This document shows, piece after piece, positions 22,864 through 34,759 of a DNA stretch of 64,000 bases. The stretch is from NCBI GenBank assembly GCA_022497155.1, contig MU385751.1:124001-188000 (forward strand), given 5' to 3'. The stretch is from Whalleya microplaca. Taxonomy: Eukaryota > Ascomycota > Sordariomycetes > Xylariales > Xylariaceae. Every line of letters begins with the position of its first letter. The first letter of the stretch is position 1. Position numbers and translations under genes: made by a program. Below the pieces are notes generated by a model. The model had not been told where the DNA came from. It saw only the letters and a list, made by a program, of their open reading frames with translations, and ran no database searches.

Positions 22864-25800
22864 ATGGCGGACTTGAAGTTCGAGGATCTTGCGCTGCAGT
22901 ATGTGCTTACAGACGAGAGTGACCAGGAGCGCGAGATTTCACAAAAGGCGGCCGCAAGTAAGTTTTCATACGACATGATTTAAAATAAAATATATTTGGA
23001 ACGCTAACCTTTGTACTCAAGAAATCAAGGAGTCTACAAACAGCCGACTGACTGTCGGCCAGTGGGTTGCTTCCATAAATCGCTGGATACAGCCAGCTGA
23101 TGATTCGAGCGACGATGACTTTATTGCTCGCGCAAAAGCTCTTGATTTTCTTGCCAGCACCCTTGAGGTGCTCAGACGAAACAACACCCCTCTCAAACCT
23201 GACCAAGTCAAGCTCCAGGTAACTTTCTTTGGCTCGTTATTTTCCAGCGATCACAGGGGTGGAGTGACAGCATCCGCAAAGGCCTTGAGACATTTGGTTA
23301 GCATGAAGGCTTTCCAACCTACCCTGGGAAATGACATACTCGAAAGGGCCTGCAAACTTGGTGATGATTTCAAGTTACAGACCCCGGCAACGCGCCTGCA
23401 ACTCTACGAGCTGTTTTTGGATCTCCTCCGAGATCCTGCTGTGGCCAACGATCTCGAATATCAACATGGCAGCACTTGCGGGTTTATGATAGGTCTCTTG
23501 GATCTTTGCAGAAATGAAAGAGACCCATATAACCTAATGAAGTGGTTTGAGACTCTAAAGATATTTCTACAGAACTTCTCCCCCTCACCTGATATCACAT
23601 TGGAGGTGTTCAAGACTTATTCAGCCTACTTCCCGATTTCCTTACGAGCCTCGGCCACCCCATCAGGAATCACAGCGGAGGACCTGAAAGGAGCCGTGCG
23701 CTCATGCTTTGCTGCACATTATCGTGTTGCAAACCAGGCAATACCATTCCTGATCAGTAAGCTTGATCAGGGTGATGCAGTGACCGTTGCAGTCAAAGTC
23801 GATATTTTGCAATCGCTCGATGCCTGTCTAACGCAATACGAACACCCGAAGCAAAGTGTCGTTCCGTTTGTCGACCAAATATGGAGCTCGCTCAAGTACG
23901 AGGTCCGCAACGGCGAGAATCCAGACACCATCAAGGCCACCTTAAAAGTTATAAGCTCTCTAACTAGGAGGCTTGATACCGATGAGTTAGGGTCGTTCTT
24001 GGCTAGTGCCTGGCGGGATATTGTCGACGACCTATCAAATCCGACTTATACAGCTTCAGCTGGTCGCTTGTTAGTTGCAATTATAGGGGCTAGCGTCTCC
24101 TCATTTGCAGCCATCATCCCTCAAGCCCTCTCCCATATCCAAACCGAACTCAAGCATACCAAGTCATCATCTCACCAACAAGAGCTTCTAACACTGTTGG
24201 ATTCGATCCTTGCTGTGCGTTCACACCTAGTTGACAGTCTAAAGGATGCTGTGGAGACTGAAAAGGGTTCAGTTCAACTCAAAGATGAGCTTTTCGGTGA
24301 TACCCTTTTCTTTGAAATTTATCTTCCTATATGGGAAGGTAGTTTAGTCAGTCAGACCCCTGTTGAGCAAGTGGGCATACTGAAGAAAGTCATGGAAGGA
24401 CTTGCGACGCTTGTAGGCCAACAGTCCAGCGGTGGCCAGCCCTCTAATCGGTTATGCACAGACTCTACTTGTGAAAGAATCTTTGGCTGGCTTGCGGACC
24501 CGCCTATTGCTTGTCCTCTGGAGGCTAGAAAATTCAACGAGTTGATCACTGATCGTGAGTCCAACCAAGACATTCGTGATGCTGCAGCTATAGCATTGAG
24601 GAAGGCTGTGCCTTTGTATCCTCCTGCATTCCAAATGCTCTTACAACAATATCTTTCATCGATAAAGCTAGCATACCAGGTGCGGGCCGACTCGCAAGAT
24701 CTTGCGCTAGGGATCAAGCATGTGGCAACTACACTCTGTGAAGTTGGCTGCTTGGATATCTCTAGTGCTGGCCACCAGCTGTCAAATCCAGTTTCCCTAA
24801 TAAATACCTTGCTAGAAGGGCTGCTTTGGATGCTATCACAACAAGCATCACCGAGGTACTGGACGGCGTTCGTTAGTTCTATACACCCCGCTGTTCTGCA
24901 GTCTCTAGCATCTCTATCGAAGCAAGCACCTAGCTCTCCCGAATCGGCATCACAAGGCGTTACTAGGGAATGGTACGCACAATTCAAGAAACACATCGAG
25001 AATGGAGGGGCTCCTCAAATTGATCTAGATAAATCGGGGAATCCTGAGTTAACCAGCAAGGCTCTTGAGGGGATAGGAGCCGATGGGACTGATACCCTCC
25101 GGCAGTTCTCGACATACTGTCTTTGGGTCGTGGAACAGCTCTATCGTCGCTTTACAGCTGTCGATTATCGAACAGAAAAGACGCATTGTAAGCGATGGGA
25201 TATAGGACTTGCAAAAGACTTCTGGAGAGGATCACGCCAGTTGGCAAGGAGACAAGAGGTCTGCCTCCTTCAAATGGCCCGGTTGGCAGATGAACAAGAC
25301 GTCTGCCTCCATCAAATAGGCCTCTTGGCTGCTTCGGTCGTTCGAGCCCTAAGCGCAGATGAGCAAAGAACTTTGATGTTGGACGAACATGTGTTCGACT
25401 TCTTCCATACCTTCGAGGGGGATAATTTCAGACCTGTCCCTGAAAGAATTGGGATCAGTGATCTAGCCCAATGCCGTTCAGCACCACTATCAATGGGTAT
25501 TCTTCAAGGCCTCCATCCTGGGGTACTAAAACCATCAGTGAGTACTGGATTTCTTCCAAGACTGGCTGCAACTGACCTTGTTTCTAGGCTCATTTCGTCT
25601 TCCTAGAGGATGTATGCTTCATCTTGACCGCACCCGACACAACTTGTTCGGATGCAACGAGAGCTGCATTGGACATGATTTTTACCATATTGTCAAATAA
25701 GATCCTCGTTAAGGACAAGGAGAGCAGCCAGAAGCAACTAGAAGTACAACAAACGATGATACACACCTTCACAGAACTCTGGGACAAGTCCGAGGGTGCA

Positions 25801-26619
25801 TCTCTAGACAAATATACTGCACTACCCATATTTCGGAGCATCCTTCACTTCCTGGCCGGTGACGTGGCTCGATTCCAAACCCGCCCAGACCAGAACCAAC
25901 TGCTTACCACGATCTGCGCCAACGCGCCCTCAGACCCGAAGATGGGCCGTCTGCTCGCCAAGAGCTTCGACGTGCTCGTGAGCCCCAAGGAGTGTCTCGA
26001 CAAGGAGAACCACGCGATCCGCAAGCGGCTGAGCGGCGAATGGCTCTACTTCCAAGCCGTGCGGCCCTACCTGCAGGACTGCTTCCCCAGCCCCGACGGC
26101 GACATCGACGAGACCCGCGCCGTCAACCGCGCCGTCGCCGTGTTCGCCATCCTGAAACACCTGCGCTACGAACAGTACGCCAGCGACATCGGGACGATCG
26201 TGCGCGTGGCCATCCGCTCGCTGGCCACGCTCGCCGTCGACGACGGCGAGATGGACGCGTGCCTCGGCGTGCTGCTGCACGTCCTCGAGCGCGACGCCGA
26301 CGCGCTGCGCGAGCACCTCGCGGGCCTGATCGCGGGCGTCGCCGCCGTCTACGACGCCGCGCGGAACGCGCCCGCGAATTCCACTGCTCTTACCGCGGAG
26401 AATGCGAGGGAGGTGAAGGCCAGGCGCAAGGAGGCGAGTCTGTGTCGGAAGCGCGCGCTGAAGTTCTTCCAGAGGTTGCCGGGCGCGTATGAGGCGCGGT
26501 ATCTGGTGCCGTATCGAAGGCAGTTGTTGCGTCCGCTGTCGACGGCGTGTGGGGACGAGGTCAGGGAGATTAGGCGGACGGCGCTTATGGCTAGGCAGGC
26601 TTGGGATGCTCTTGCTTGA
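22864..26619 (+). CDS. MMS19: MMS19 / Met18 cytosolic Fe-S targeting and DNA-repair protein
   Basis: Three exons, 22864-22957, 23022-25537 and 25588-26619, give 1213 residues, close to the size of fungal MMS19. The N-terminal MMS19_N region (about residues 40-330) includes TLEVLRRNNTPLKPDQ and the YFPISLRA...GITAEDLKGAV segment; the rest is alpha-helical HEAT-like repeat to a basic C-terminus. MMS19 is the cytosolic Fe-S assembly targeting factor that delivers clusters to DNA polymerases, helicases and TFIIH XPD. The second intron is supported because the reading frame otherwise ends at 25606, while the downstream frame continues with conserved sequence. The last third is markedly more G+C-rich than the rest. 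Residues encoded at about 25250-25335 contain a 14-residue near-repeat. Confidence 0.92.
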
Positions 26620-26972
26620 TTTGAGCGGGCTGGAAGGGATGTGTGCTGAATCTAGTCAGGGGGTAAGGTCGAGGAGAACTTATGCTTCGTTGTTATGGTT
26701 GAGGAATGGGTTTTACCCCTATGTATACGCTAATATGTCACGGGAGGTCGTGTGTGGGAAGTTGTCTGGACACATAGCCAGAGAGGCGACAAGAAGCCAA
26801 CGTCCTCTTACATAGACTAGCACATAGAGCCGTAGTAATTAACCACGGTAGACGGGTTGCATTGACACAAGATTTTTTATTAACAGATGGTATCATGACA
26901 TACAGCACACTCTCTCATGCCAACGACCACAGGTGTGCTCTACCTCCTTTTTAAACTTCAAACCTATTTATT
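26620..26972. other. Convergent 3' region MMS19 / SPC2
   Basis: 353 bp between two stop codons; expected to hold both 3' UTRs. No other signal seen. Confidence 0.5.
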
Positions 26973-27885
26973 TCACGCCTTCCTCCGGTTCGACTTCTTG
27001 CCCTGGGCTTTACTACTACCACCCGCTCCCTTCTCCACGCCCGTCGACTCCGCAGCCACCAGGGCGTCCAGGACGGCCGCGTCCGCGTTCATGAAATCGC
27101 TGCTCGGCGTCGCCGCCGCTGCTACTCTCTTGGGGTCGGCCTTGGCGATCGCGGGCACGGTGCTGGCGAGGATGGTCTGGAAGGGGCGCGCGATGAAGTG
27201 GCCCTGCGCGTCGAACCACTCGGTGAAGGGCCGCTTGAGCCGGATCGTTTGCGCGTCGCCCTTTTTGGGCGTGATGGTGATTTTGACGTTGTAGATTGGG
27301 ACGTTTTTTGTGGTTGTGGTTGCGATTGAGATCTGTGTATACCAGTTAGTCAATCAACTTTCCGCACTCGATTTTCCTCTTTCCCTCTCTCGCATATAAT
27401 ATATATATATATATATATATGTATGTATATCCGTGTTATGGATGATTAGGAGAAAAGGTCGTCCTACCTTAGAGCCGTCGGGCGCTACGCCCTGGTACAC
27501 AATCTCCTTCTCAACGAAGCCGATCCAGTAGGTCAGGATGCCGTTCAACACCATATACGTGGCGACGGCGGCAGCGGTGTAGTACTTGGTGCTCTCGAAC
27601 CCCAGCTTGTAGTCCCAGAGGAAGCAGGCGGCGGCGATGATGAACGAGCCGTACCCCAGGGCTAGCCGCGTGTCCACTAGCGTGTGGTCCTGCTTGAACT
27701 TCAGCGAGTTCAGGTAGTTCGGGATCGCGTCGTCTGAGGTGTTCTTGAGGTCTGTAACGGCGAGTGTGTTAGTTACCGAGTAGGTACTAAATACTATATA
27801 TATATAGTTGGGGTGCGGGAGAAGAGAGTAGATGAGGAAGCTCACCTGCCAAGTTGTAGACGCTGATCTTCTCTTGGGACGCCAT
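26973..27885 (-). CDS. SPC2: Signal peptidase complex subunit 2 (SPC25 family)
   Basis: Minus-strand exons 27846-27885, 27468-27751 and 26973-27332 give 227 residues. The N-terminus MASQEKISVYNLADLKNTSD is followed by two adjacent hydrophobic segments (about residues 45-65 and 72-92: LGYGSFIIAAACFLWDY and YYTAAAVATYMVLNGILTYW), then a cytosolic domain and a Lys/Arg-rich end. This is the SPC25/SPCS2 layout. The protein is a non-catalytic subunit of the ER signal peptidase that touches the translocon. The intron between exons 2 and 3 carries a TA microsatellite. It shares a divergent promoter with EMC3, another ER membrane biogenesis gene. Confidence 0.92.
27390..27431. repeat. TA microsatellite inside SPC2 intron 2
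   Basis: A run of alternating TA about 24 bp long followed by GTATGTATAT, lying wholly within the predicted 27333-27467 intron. Length polymorphism between strains is likely. Confidence 0.85.
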
Positions 27886-28327
27886 TGTTGATCTCCTTGC
27901 TCTTTAGAGAGGAAGACTGGATACAGATTGTCTATGTGAGCTGGTGCTATAGGGACTGTATCTAGAGGCAAGAAGGGATTGCAACTTGGCTTCTTGCAAC
28001 CTCTCGAAATTTACTTGGGCGTGTAAGTCAGCAGCTCCATCGTCCACAGCTGCAGCGAGCTGGTGGAAACGTGGCCTGGGCCGTCGCGGGCTTCGGGGGT
28101 TAATTGATAGTGGGGCGCTTTAAAGTTTGGCCATGCACCGAACGTCAGGGGTCCATCCATCAATCCTACCTGGTACCTATGTACTGTGTAGGTAGTGCAG
28201 GTGCAACCTACAGCTCCAGCTCTAACGACAACCATCGATTACGTCCACGCAGTTGCCAGTTCCTCAAAGCTCCAACCTCGATCGCGCACCACATAGAGTA
28301 GAGCCTCACGTGCGATATTATTTCACC
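27886..28327. promoter_or_regulatory. Divergent promoter region, SPC2 / EMC3
   Basis: 442 bp between the starts of two divergent ER-protein genes. A cluster of TACC/GGTA words (about 28165-28210) is visible; no defined binding site is claimed. Confidence 0.55.
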
Positions 28328-29292
28328 ATGGCTCAATTACCGGTGCAGACGATCCATCGGGATCCCCAGCTTTTGTGAGTATTGCTATTTCATAGAAGTT
28401 AACGTTAGTTGGCCTTCACTGACCTCTTATGAAAGCTACTGGATCCTGCTCCCAATCACGGTTGTTATGGTAGGCTAATATACCCTGATTCTGTCTCCTC
28501 TTTGAAGTGACTTGGGCTCATAGATGACTAGATCTTGACTGGTGTTTTGCGACACTATGCCACCGTTCTCATGGCCACGCCGCCGAAGAAGGTCGATGAG
28601 AAGAGCATGAAGGAGCAGCGGTCATTGCTGCACGGCATCGCAGTGCGAAGCAACTTCCATGCCCTCTCAGCCCCATCATTCCGCACTCGACGAGACTACT
28701 TGACAAACGCGTACGAAAACGGCGCGTTCCTGAAAGACCCGGACCGTCGCGGACAGCCCCCTCCCAATCCCATGAGCGACCCCGGCGCCATGGATGGTAT
28801 GATGGGCATGATGAAGAACAACATGGCGATGATGATCCCGAACACCCTGATCATGAGCTGGATCAATGCCTTTTTCAGCGGCTTTGTCATCATCAAGCTC
28901 CCGTTCCCGATCACTATCAAGTTCAAGAGCATGTTGCAAGCTGGCGTCGCAACCAAGGAGATGGACCCCAGGTGGATGTCCAGTATCAGTTGGTACTTTC
29001 TGTGTTACTTCGGACTGCAGTTCGTCTTCAACTTCCTGCTTGGAAGCGATAATGGTAAGATCACTGATCTGGATTATGTTTGCCCGGTCAAGACACTGAC
29101 TTCAGCACAGCTGCCTCCCAGATGGCTCAGCAGATGGGTGGAATGGGCCCGCAGGCTCCTGGCATGTTCGGACCTGGTGTCGATCCTGACAAGCAATTCA
29201 AGACTGAAGCAGAAAATCTTGCGGTGGTGGAGCATTATTCAGTTCTTGATGGTGTAGAGAACAGATTGCTCGAGGGTATCAAGTCTAAATAG
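28328..29292 (+). CDS. EMC3: ER membrane protein complex subunit 3
   Basis: Four exons, 28328-28374, 28436-28469, 28532-29054 and 29111-29292, give 261 residues. Features are an N-terminal TM (YWILLPITVVMILTGVLRHY), a cytosolic loop with RSNFHALSAPSFRTRRDYL, a Met-rich stretch (MDGMMGMMKNNMAMM) and two further TMs (WINAFFSGFVIIKLPFPITIKF; WYFLCYFGLQFVFNFLLG). This matches EMC3, the Oxa1-superfamily insertase subunit of the ER membrane protein complex, which handles tail-anchored and polytopic proteins. The last acceptor was set at 29110, not the AG nearer the donor, to keep the conserved DNAASQMAQQM frame. Confidence 0.94.
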
Positions 29293-29391
29293 GAGCAAAG
29301 ACAACTTTTCAGCCACCCCTAATGCAAATAGATGTTCCTACCAGACCATACGCCAATCCATGCAGTGTGTAGTAATCCAGACAGTAACAGG

Positions 29392-30230
29392 TCATTCCCA
29401 CCACAGACAGACACCGAGCCCATCCTTGATCATGGACCCCTGGATCTTATACGGGGAAAGCTTCTTTGCTTTATCCACATCTTCTTGCTCTGTACTCTCG
29501 GGCGTCTGGTCGTTCCACGATTCTTCCGAGACTGCGAAGCGGACCATTTCATTCCTGTCGTAATACATTCTCTCTCCTTCAACAATCCACGTCCACAGTT
29601 GCTCGTGGTGGTCACTGCCAAAGGGTGAGTAAATGAAGATGAATATGACTCGGTAAACATAATAGTACATACAACTCAGTGTTATCGGGCAGCTCCTGGT
29701 ATGGTACAATTATCTCCTCGAAGAAGTCGGTGCGAACTAGTGCTGTGTCAGTAATTTTATCCTACTACAGCACGAAACTTGGCAAAGGGCATTTTTGTCT
29801 TACTGTGAATGCCATCCTGGTCAGCACTGCTGATTCTGCCAAACAACGTCTCGCCTTTGAAAGGCCTGAAGACGATCATCCGAAACTCAACTGTGTTCAA
29901 TATATAATATGAGTCACCATCGCCAGAAAAGCTGATAAATGGGGCAGGGCCTGCTAAATACCGTTGACGTTCACAAAACCTGTACCATGGCCTATGAGAC
30001 CCTCGGAAGCCCACAGCAGGTCGTACATGCAGATGCAGAGGCCAATCTTCTGGATCACTCGGTTTGAGTACTTGGCGTTGATGTTGTCCTCTATGGCAAT
30101 GCGGCTGTGCTTCTCAAACTGCGCGGGCGCGATCTGCACCAGATCGGCAATCTTTGTCTGTAAATTCATAGTCAATAAGACATTGTTCCAATATAAGTGA
30201 GCAAGACAGCAAACCCACCAAGATGAACAT
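29392..30230 (-). CDS. RPC25: DNA-directed RNA polymerase III subunit RPC8/Rpc25
   Basis: Five minus-strand exons: 30219-30230 (only MFIL), 29962-30157, 29804-29890, 29673-29736 and 29392-29614; 193 residues. The N-terminal RPB7-like part includes KIADLVQIAPAQF, NAKYSNRVIQKIGLCICMYD and GHGTGFVNVNVEFRMIVFRPFKGE; the C-terminal OB-fold part includes GIRTDFFEEIIVP and QLWTWIVEGERMYYD. Rpc25 forms the stalk with Rpc17 and is needed for Pol III initiation in the nucleus. The first coding exon is 12 bp. For the fourth exon the GTATGT donor (giving EFDHHEQLW) was preferred over GTTGTA. It is convergent with EMC3, 99 bp apart. Confidence 0.9.
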
Positions 30231-31451
30231 CTCTCGGATTAATGATGGCGCAAATTTAATGATCCTCTCATCTGGAATCTTTGAGAGCCTGTTGCATGCA
30301 AGACTCACTTATATAAAACCCACCAGTGAGATATGTAGAAGGATCCCTGGGACTTTTCACTGCTTAGTTTGACTTATTATTGAATAGAAAGCTCCTAGAA
30401 GTGGTATGTGGGGCATCTCAAGGTTCCAATCCAATGAGGTACAACCGTAGATCTCCCGCTCGTATTATCAATGATCCGTTGCTACCTAGCCGGCCCCGAG
30501 GTCCACTTATATATACCCAGGCTGCCAGGTACCTCATTAATGGGAGCCCCACTCTGCTAGTGTTACACTCTAAATTTGGATTGTGTTTGAACTTTAGAGG
30601 TCCTGCGTCAGCCTTCAACACACAAAACTATCATCCACCGCGCCTTGAGATTCCTCTATCCTCACCCTCACAATCAACCTCATACAAAGCACATGCGAGC
30701 ACATGCTGCCTTTCTCTTCCTCACGATCCTCCTCGCAACCTTTCATCATTTTTGATCTGATACAACTCACTGGGATATTTCGTAATACTCTCAGCAACTA
30801 GATCTCCTAGGTATAGACCGCCCTCATTTATTCCACCTGGATTCTTGCCTCAGACTCACAGCGCGACACATCCGGCAGATACTCTACTTGCTGACAAGGA
30901 ATACTTTTTGTTGGCTGCAGACGTATCTTCCTGTGAACAGCCTTGCAAGCCGTACTTTGCCTGCTTACCTACACTAAGAGAGCTCAACTGTAGCCACTGC
31001 CAAACTGCCGTACACTATACACTAGACGCGGATGGCATACAACACCATCCTATTCACGTACTCAACACTCGCATGAACTGTCACTCCTGAAGACTCATTT
31101 CTCTCTGGTGTTTTCTTGTGAGTGGTTGTCTTGAAGTATTCATTGGCACATTCCAAGGATTGTTCGCACCTCAATTTACCGAACGTCTTTTTCTCCGATA
31201 CACTTTGTTTGTTCAACATCAGTTTTGCAGCCGCTCATTATTTTTTGAGTCGGTCGCGTTTCTGCCGTATATTTCTGAGTAGTAAGTTCTTATCCCTCCC
31301 AAGGATCAAGGGTTTTTTCCATTGCCTGCCTTCTAGAGCCATATTCTCTTAACCTTGGTACAAAATCTAATATTTATCTATCTAGATCTCAAGTCTCCCT
31401 GGGCGCACAGCATACCCCAGATTCTAATAGTGAATCATTACAACCGACAAG
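30231..31451. promoter_or_regulatory. Long divergent promoter/5' leader region, RPC25 / NUFIP gene
   Basis: 1.22 kb between divergent starts. The right half (about 30840-31450) is pyrimidine-rich and probably holds a long 5' UTR of the plus-strand gene. ORFs of up to 126 codons here lack domain-like sequence and are not called. Confidence 0.5.
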
Positions 31452-33386
31452 ATGTCTAACTACCCATACGCACCGCCTCCTCCCGCTCCCTCTACAGCGC
31501 CTCCTAGCAACTATCCCTCGTACAGTCCGGGTCAAGGTTACACAAGTACGCCGCCTCGTGGTGGTCATGCTGGAGCCATCAACAGCGGTAGAGCTCATGC
31601 TCACCACCAGGGACCCACTCGTGGTGACTACGGTTCCTCATACTATCAGCCACAAGGATACTCCTCTCCCAGTGGTGGGCAATACAGCTCTCCGCAGCCT
31701 AACAGTTACTGGCAAGGTGCTTCACCTGCAACCCATCCTCATCCCACTGCCTCCCCACTCCCTCCTAGCAATTATCATCCCAACTATGCGCCTCAAGGAT
31801 TCCATCCTCAGTCGGCTCAAGGCTATCCACCACAGTACCCAAACCAACCGTCTCGTCCCGCATATGGACCGACATATGGCCAGCCCCCCAATGACTATGC
31901 ACACCCCCCTCAGCAGTGGGGTGAACAAGGGCAGCCATACTCGCCCTATGCTACTCGCGGTGGGCGAGGTGGTTATCAGAGTGATCGAGGTGGTCACAAG
32001 TCTGAACATTCCATGGGACCCCCTCTCCGCGTGGGCTTCGATCAGCGTAATGAACCTCCTGCTCAAGCAGGCAACAGTTATAGCCAGCCGTACCCTAGCA
32101 ATCCGCATCACCAGTCCCCTCCTTATCAACCCTCGTACAGCTACCCTCCTAGCACTGCTCCATCATTTCCAGGACCTTCTCATACCCACTATGGCGCAAA
32201 TAACAGAGGCCATGGTCGCGGCGGCTTCGCCCATTCCAACAGAGGAGGTCGCGCAATGAACAATGATCATGGCGAGAAGTTTCGTCATCGGGACCAGCGC
32301 GCTCCTCAAACATTTAACAACACTCAGAAGTCTGACCCTGCCTTCGCAAAGAAGAAGAAGAAGCGTAAGACAAATACGCTTGGACTGACACCCGGAGACG
32401 ATGACTCAGACGACGGCGTTGATGAGGAGAAACACTTAGAGGAGTTGCTGGGTGTAGATGCTCCGGTGTAAGTCCCTCATTCTACCCTACCTGTCTAACT
32501 TTGACTGACTTGATCATTGCATAGTGTTCCTGATTTGGCAGCTTGGTTGGCAGAACGTAAAGCCAACTATCCGACCAAAGCCCGCATTGCTGCCAAGAAG
32601 AATGCGGGATTGGTACCAGCAACCGACAGTGGTGATGCCGTTACGACTGTTGCTGCTGCTGCTGCTCCTGCTGCTGAAGTTGATCCGGTCCAGGAAGAAG
32701 CCGATCGACTACGTAAAAAATTGGCCAAAGTTGAGCGGAAATTGGAGAAACGTAAACGAGCCGCTAACGACGAAGGAGATGAGATGCGATCTGAGTCTTC
32801 AGATTCATCATCTGAAGATGAGAAACCTGAGTCTTTGCCCACTGGCAAACCGTCGACAGGCTTCTTACCGCCCCCGCCTATTACGCGGGCTGACCCCACG
32901 AACCACTGCAAATATTATTCAACCGGAGGTATTTGTGGTAAGAAGGGCAAGTGCCGTTTTGTACACGACCCAGCTGTTCGAGAAGCTGCTTTACAAGAGC
33001 GCACTAAGAACGGAGGTCGAATGACACTCAAACAACGTCTCATTCTGAACGATAAAGAGCAAGATGATATGGAAGTGATTAAGACAATCGTGGAGATGCG
33101 AGCTAACGGACGCCTCGACGACCCTCAAAATCCCCATATCCGTCCCGCTCGTCAGGCGCACGAACATGCCGCCATTGCAGCTGTTTCTACTCTACCTGTT
33201 ACCCCTGGAGCGGCCAATTTACCGCCCAACCCTTACACGTCTGCTAAGAACTTAGACGAATCACGTCGTCGACATAACAAGCCGAAGAAGCACAATGATT
33301 CTAATCCTAACACTAAGTATGCCGGATGGGGAAAACTTGTTGGCTATGGAGGCACAGGCGTGCCGCCTAAGCAGCTGCCGTCCTAA
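31452..33386 (+). CDS. NUFIP-domain, CCCH zinc-finger protein (Rsa1/NUFIP-like)
   Basis: Two exons, 31452-32467 and 32525-33386, 625 residues. Residues 1-300 are low complexity, rich in Pro, Tyr, Gln, Ser and Gly with RGG-like patches. Next come a basic KKKKKRK cluster, an acidic stretch, and the NUFIP core VPDLAAWLAERKANYPTKARI straddling the intron. A Ser/Glu-rich segment follows, then one CCCH finger (CKYYSTGGICGKKGKCRFVH; C-x8-C-x5-C-x3-H). NUFIP/Rsa1 proteins bridge R2TP/Hsp90 to box C/D snoRNP assembly; the CCCH finger implies RNA contact. Nuclear location is inferred from the basic cluster. Confidence 0.88.
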
Positions 33387-34759
33387 AGACCTCGATTTTG
33401 CAACCCCAGCCACAGGTGCCAAGGTCGAAGTTTGTTTGCAAACCGCCAGACAATTCGCAACTATTTCCTCATCAATGTGATGAGACCGGATAAACAAAGT
33501 GTCACGTGGCACCACAGGATGTACTACATAAGCATCTTTCGGATTAGTATCCACCAACGATTCGGGGTGGTAGACTTTCTATTACTGGTTTCGGCATACT
33601 CGTCTATAACAGGAACGAGGTGTTACCATCCTGCATCCCTCTTTTTTTAATAGCTCTTTGCGCCGTTCTTGATGCTATCTCTGCAAGAAAGTAGCAGGGG
33701 GCATACTTTTAGTACACACTCAATTCATTGCCTTCGTTTTGCAGTCTTTTCTTCAGCGCAAAGCTGCGGACGACACATTGTCCTTGAAACGGATTTTCGG
33801 AACTGCCAGTTTGCACATTCAACTTCATGTGTCCCTAAGCACGAATTTACAAGGCGATAGATACTCCCCCGACATCTTACTAAAAACCCGCATTTTTTGT
33901 TGAACAAACCGAACGACATCCATCCATAGGTCAACATCTCTCGATATGGTGAGCAACTTTCGCACGTATACATACAAGACTGAATGAATCATCCGAATTA
34001 TAACTCACACACGCACACTGGCGTTTGAACGGTGGTCGGTCTGGTGGGGAGGAAAAACAGGGGTGGTGGCTTGCAAGGTCAAGCAAGGGAAGGGCAGGGA
34101 GGCGCGCGTGACTATAATATATAGGATAGAGAGGCGCTTTTTGTGGCCATAGAGATAGACTCAATCCAGTAGGTAGCTGGTGGTTTTCACCTGGTTTAGG
34201 AGCCTAAAGGAATGCTTTTTAAGAGTCTTTTGGTTGAATGTATTTGATAGATTTCGGTTCCTGGGAACTGAAGCTTGACTGGCAATCCTACGGTGTAGAA
34301 TAATTAGTTCCGGGGGTTTAGTGTAGCAATGATACCCTATCTGGCAAAGATGACAACAACAAGGTGTCCCGAATGAAAGATCTGAATATGTTCCTAGGCA
34401 AATACTGCGATCTTGCACGACACTTTCGTCCACGGCACAAACTGAACATTTGTAGCTAGACACACTTATGTTATAGGAAGGAGTCAAGGTCCATTCTACG
34501 GAGGTAAAGTTCTGAGCTAGTCTAGAATCATAACCAGCAAATTCTCATTTCCAGGGCAGACAGACTCTCGGTACATTTTGAGCCACACTTCTATATATGT
34601 GTATATATACTTCATACGAGTCCGTGATATAATTCATTCAGAAGTGTATCATATATCCTCTTTCTTCCCAGGTGCCAGTAGTAGTGACGCTGACAGCAAA
34701 AACGAACTCCGGACGCCGTTCAATGCATGCATAGTTCAAATCCCAAGTTTGTCTATACT
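33387..34759. other. Gene-free gap, convergent 3' ends NUFIP gene / NSA2
   Basis: 1.37 kb between two stop codons. I read both strands and saw no credible coding exon, repeat or RNA gene. Long for two 3' UTRs, so an unseen non-coding RNA is possible but unsupported. Confidence 0.5.

Noticed and set aside
30380..30760. 126-codon ORF upstream of the NUFIP gene
   Set aside because: No recognisable domain, no splice or start context support, lies in a promoter/5' UTR region.
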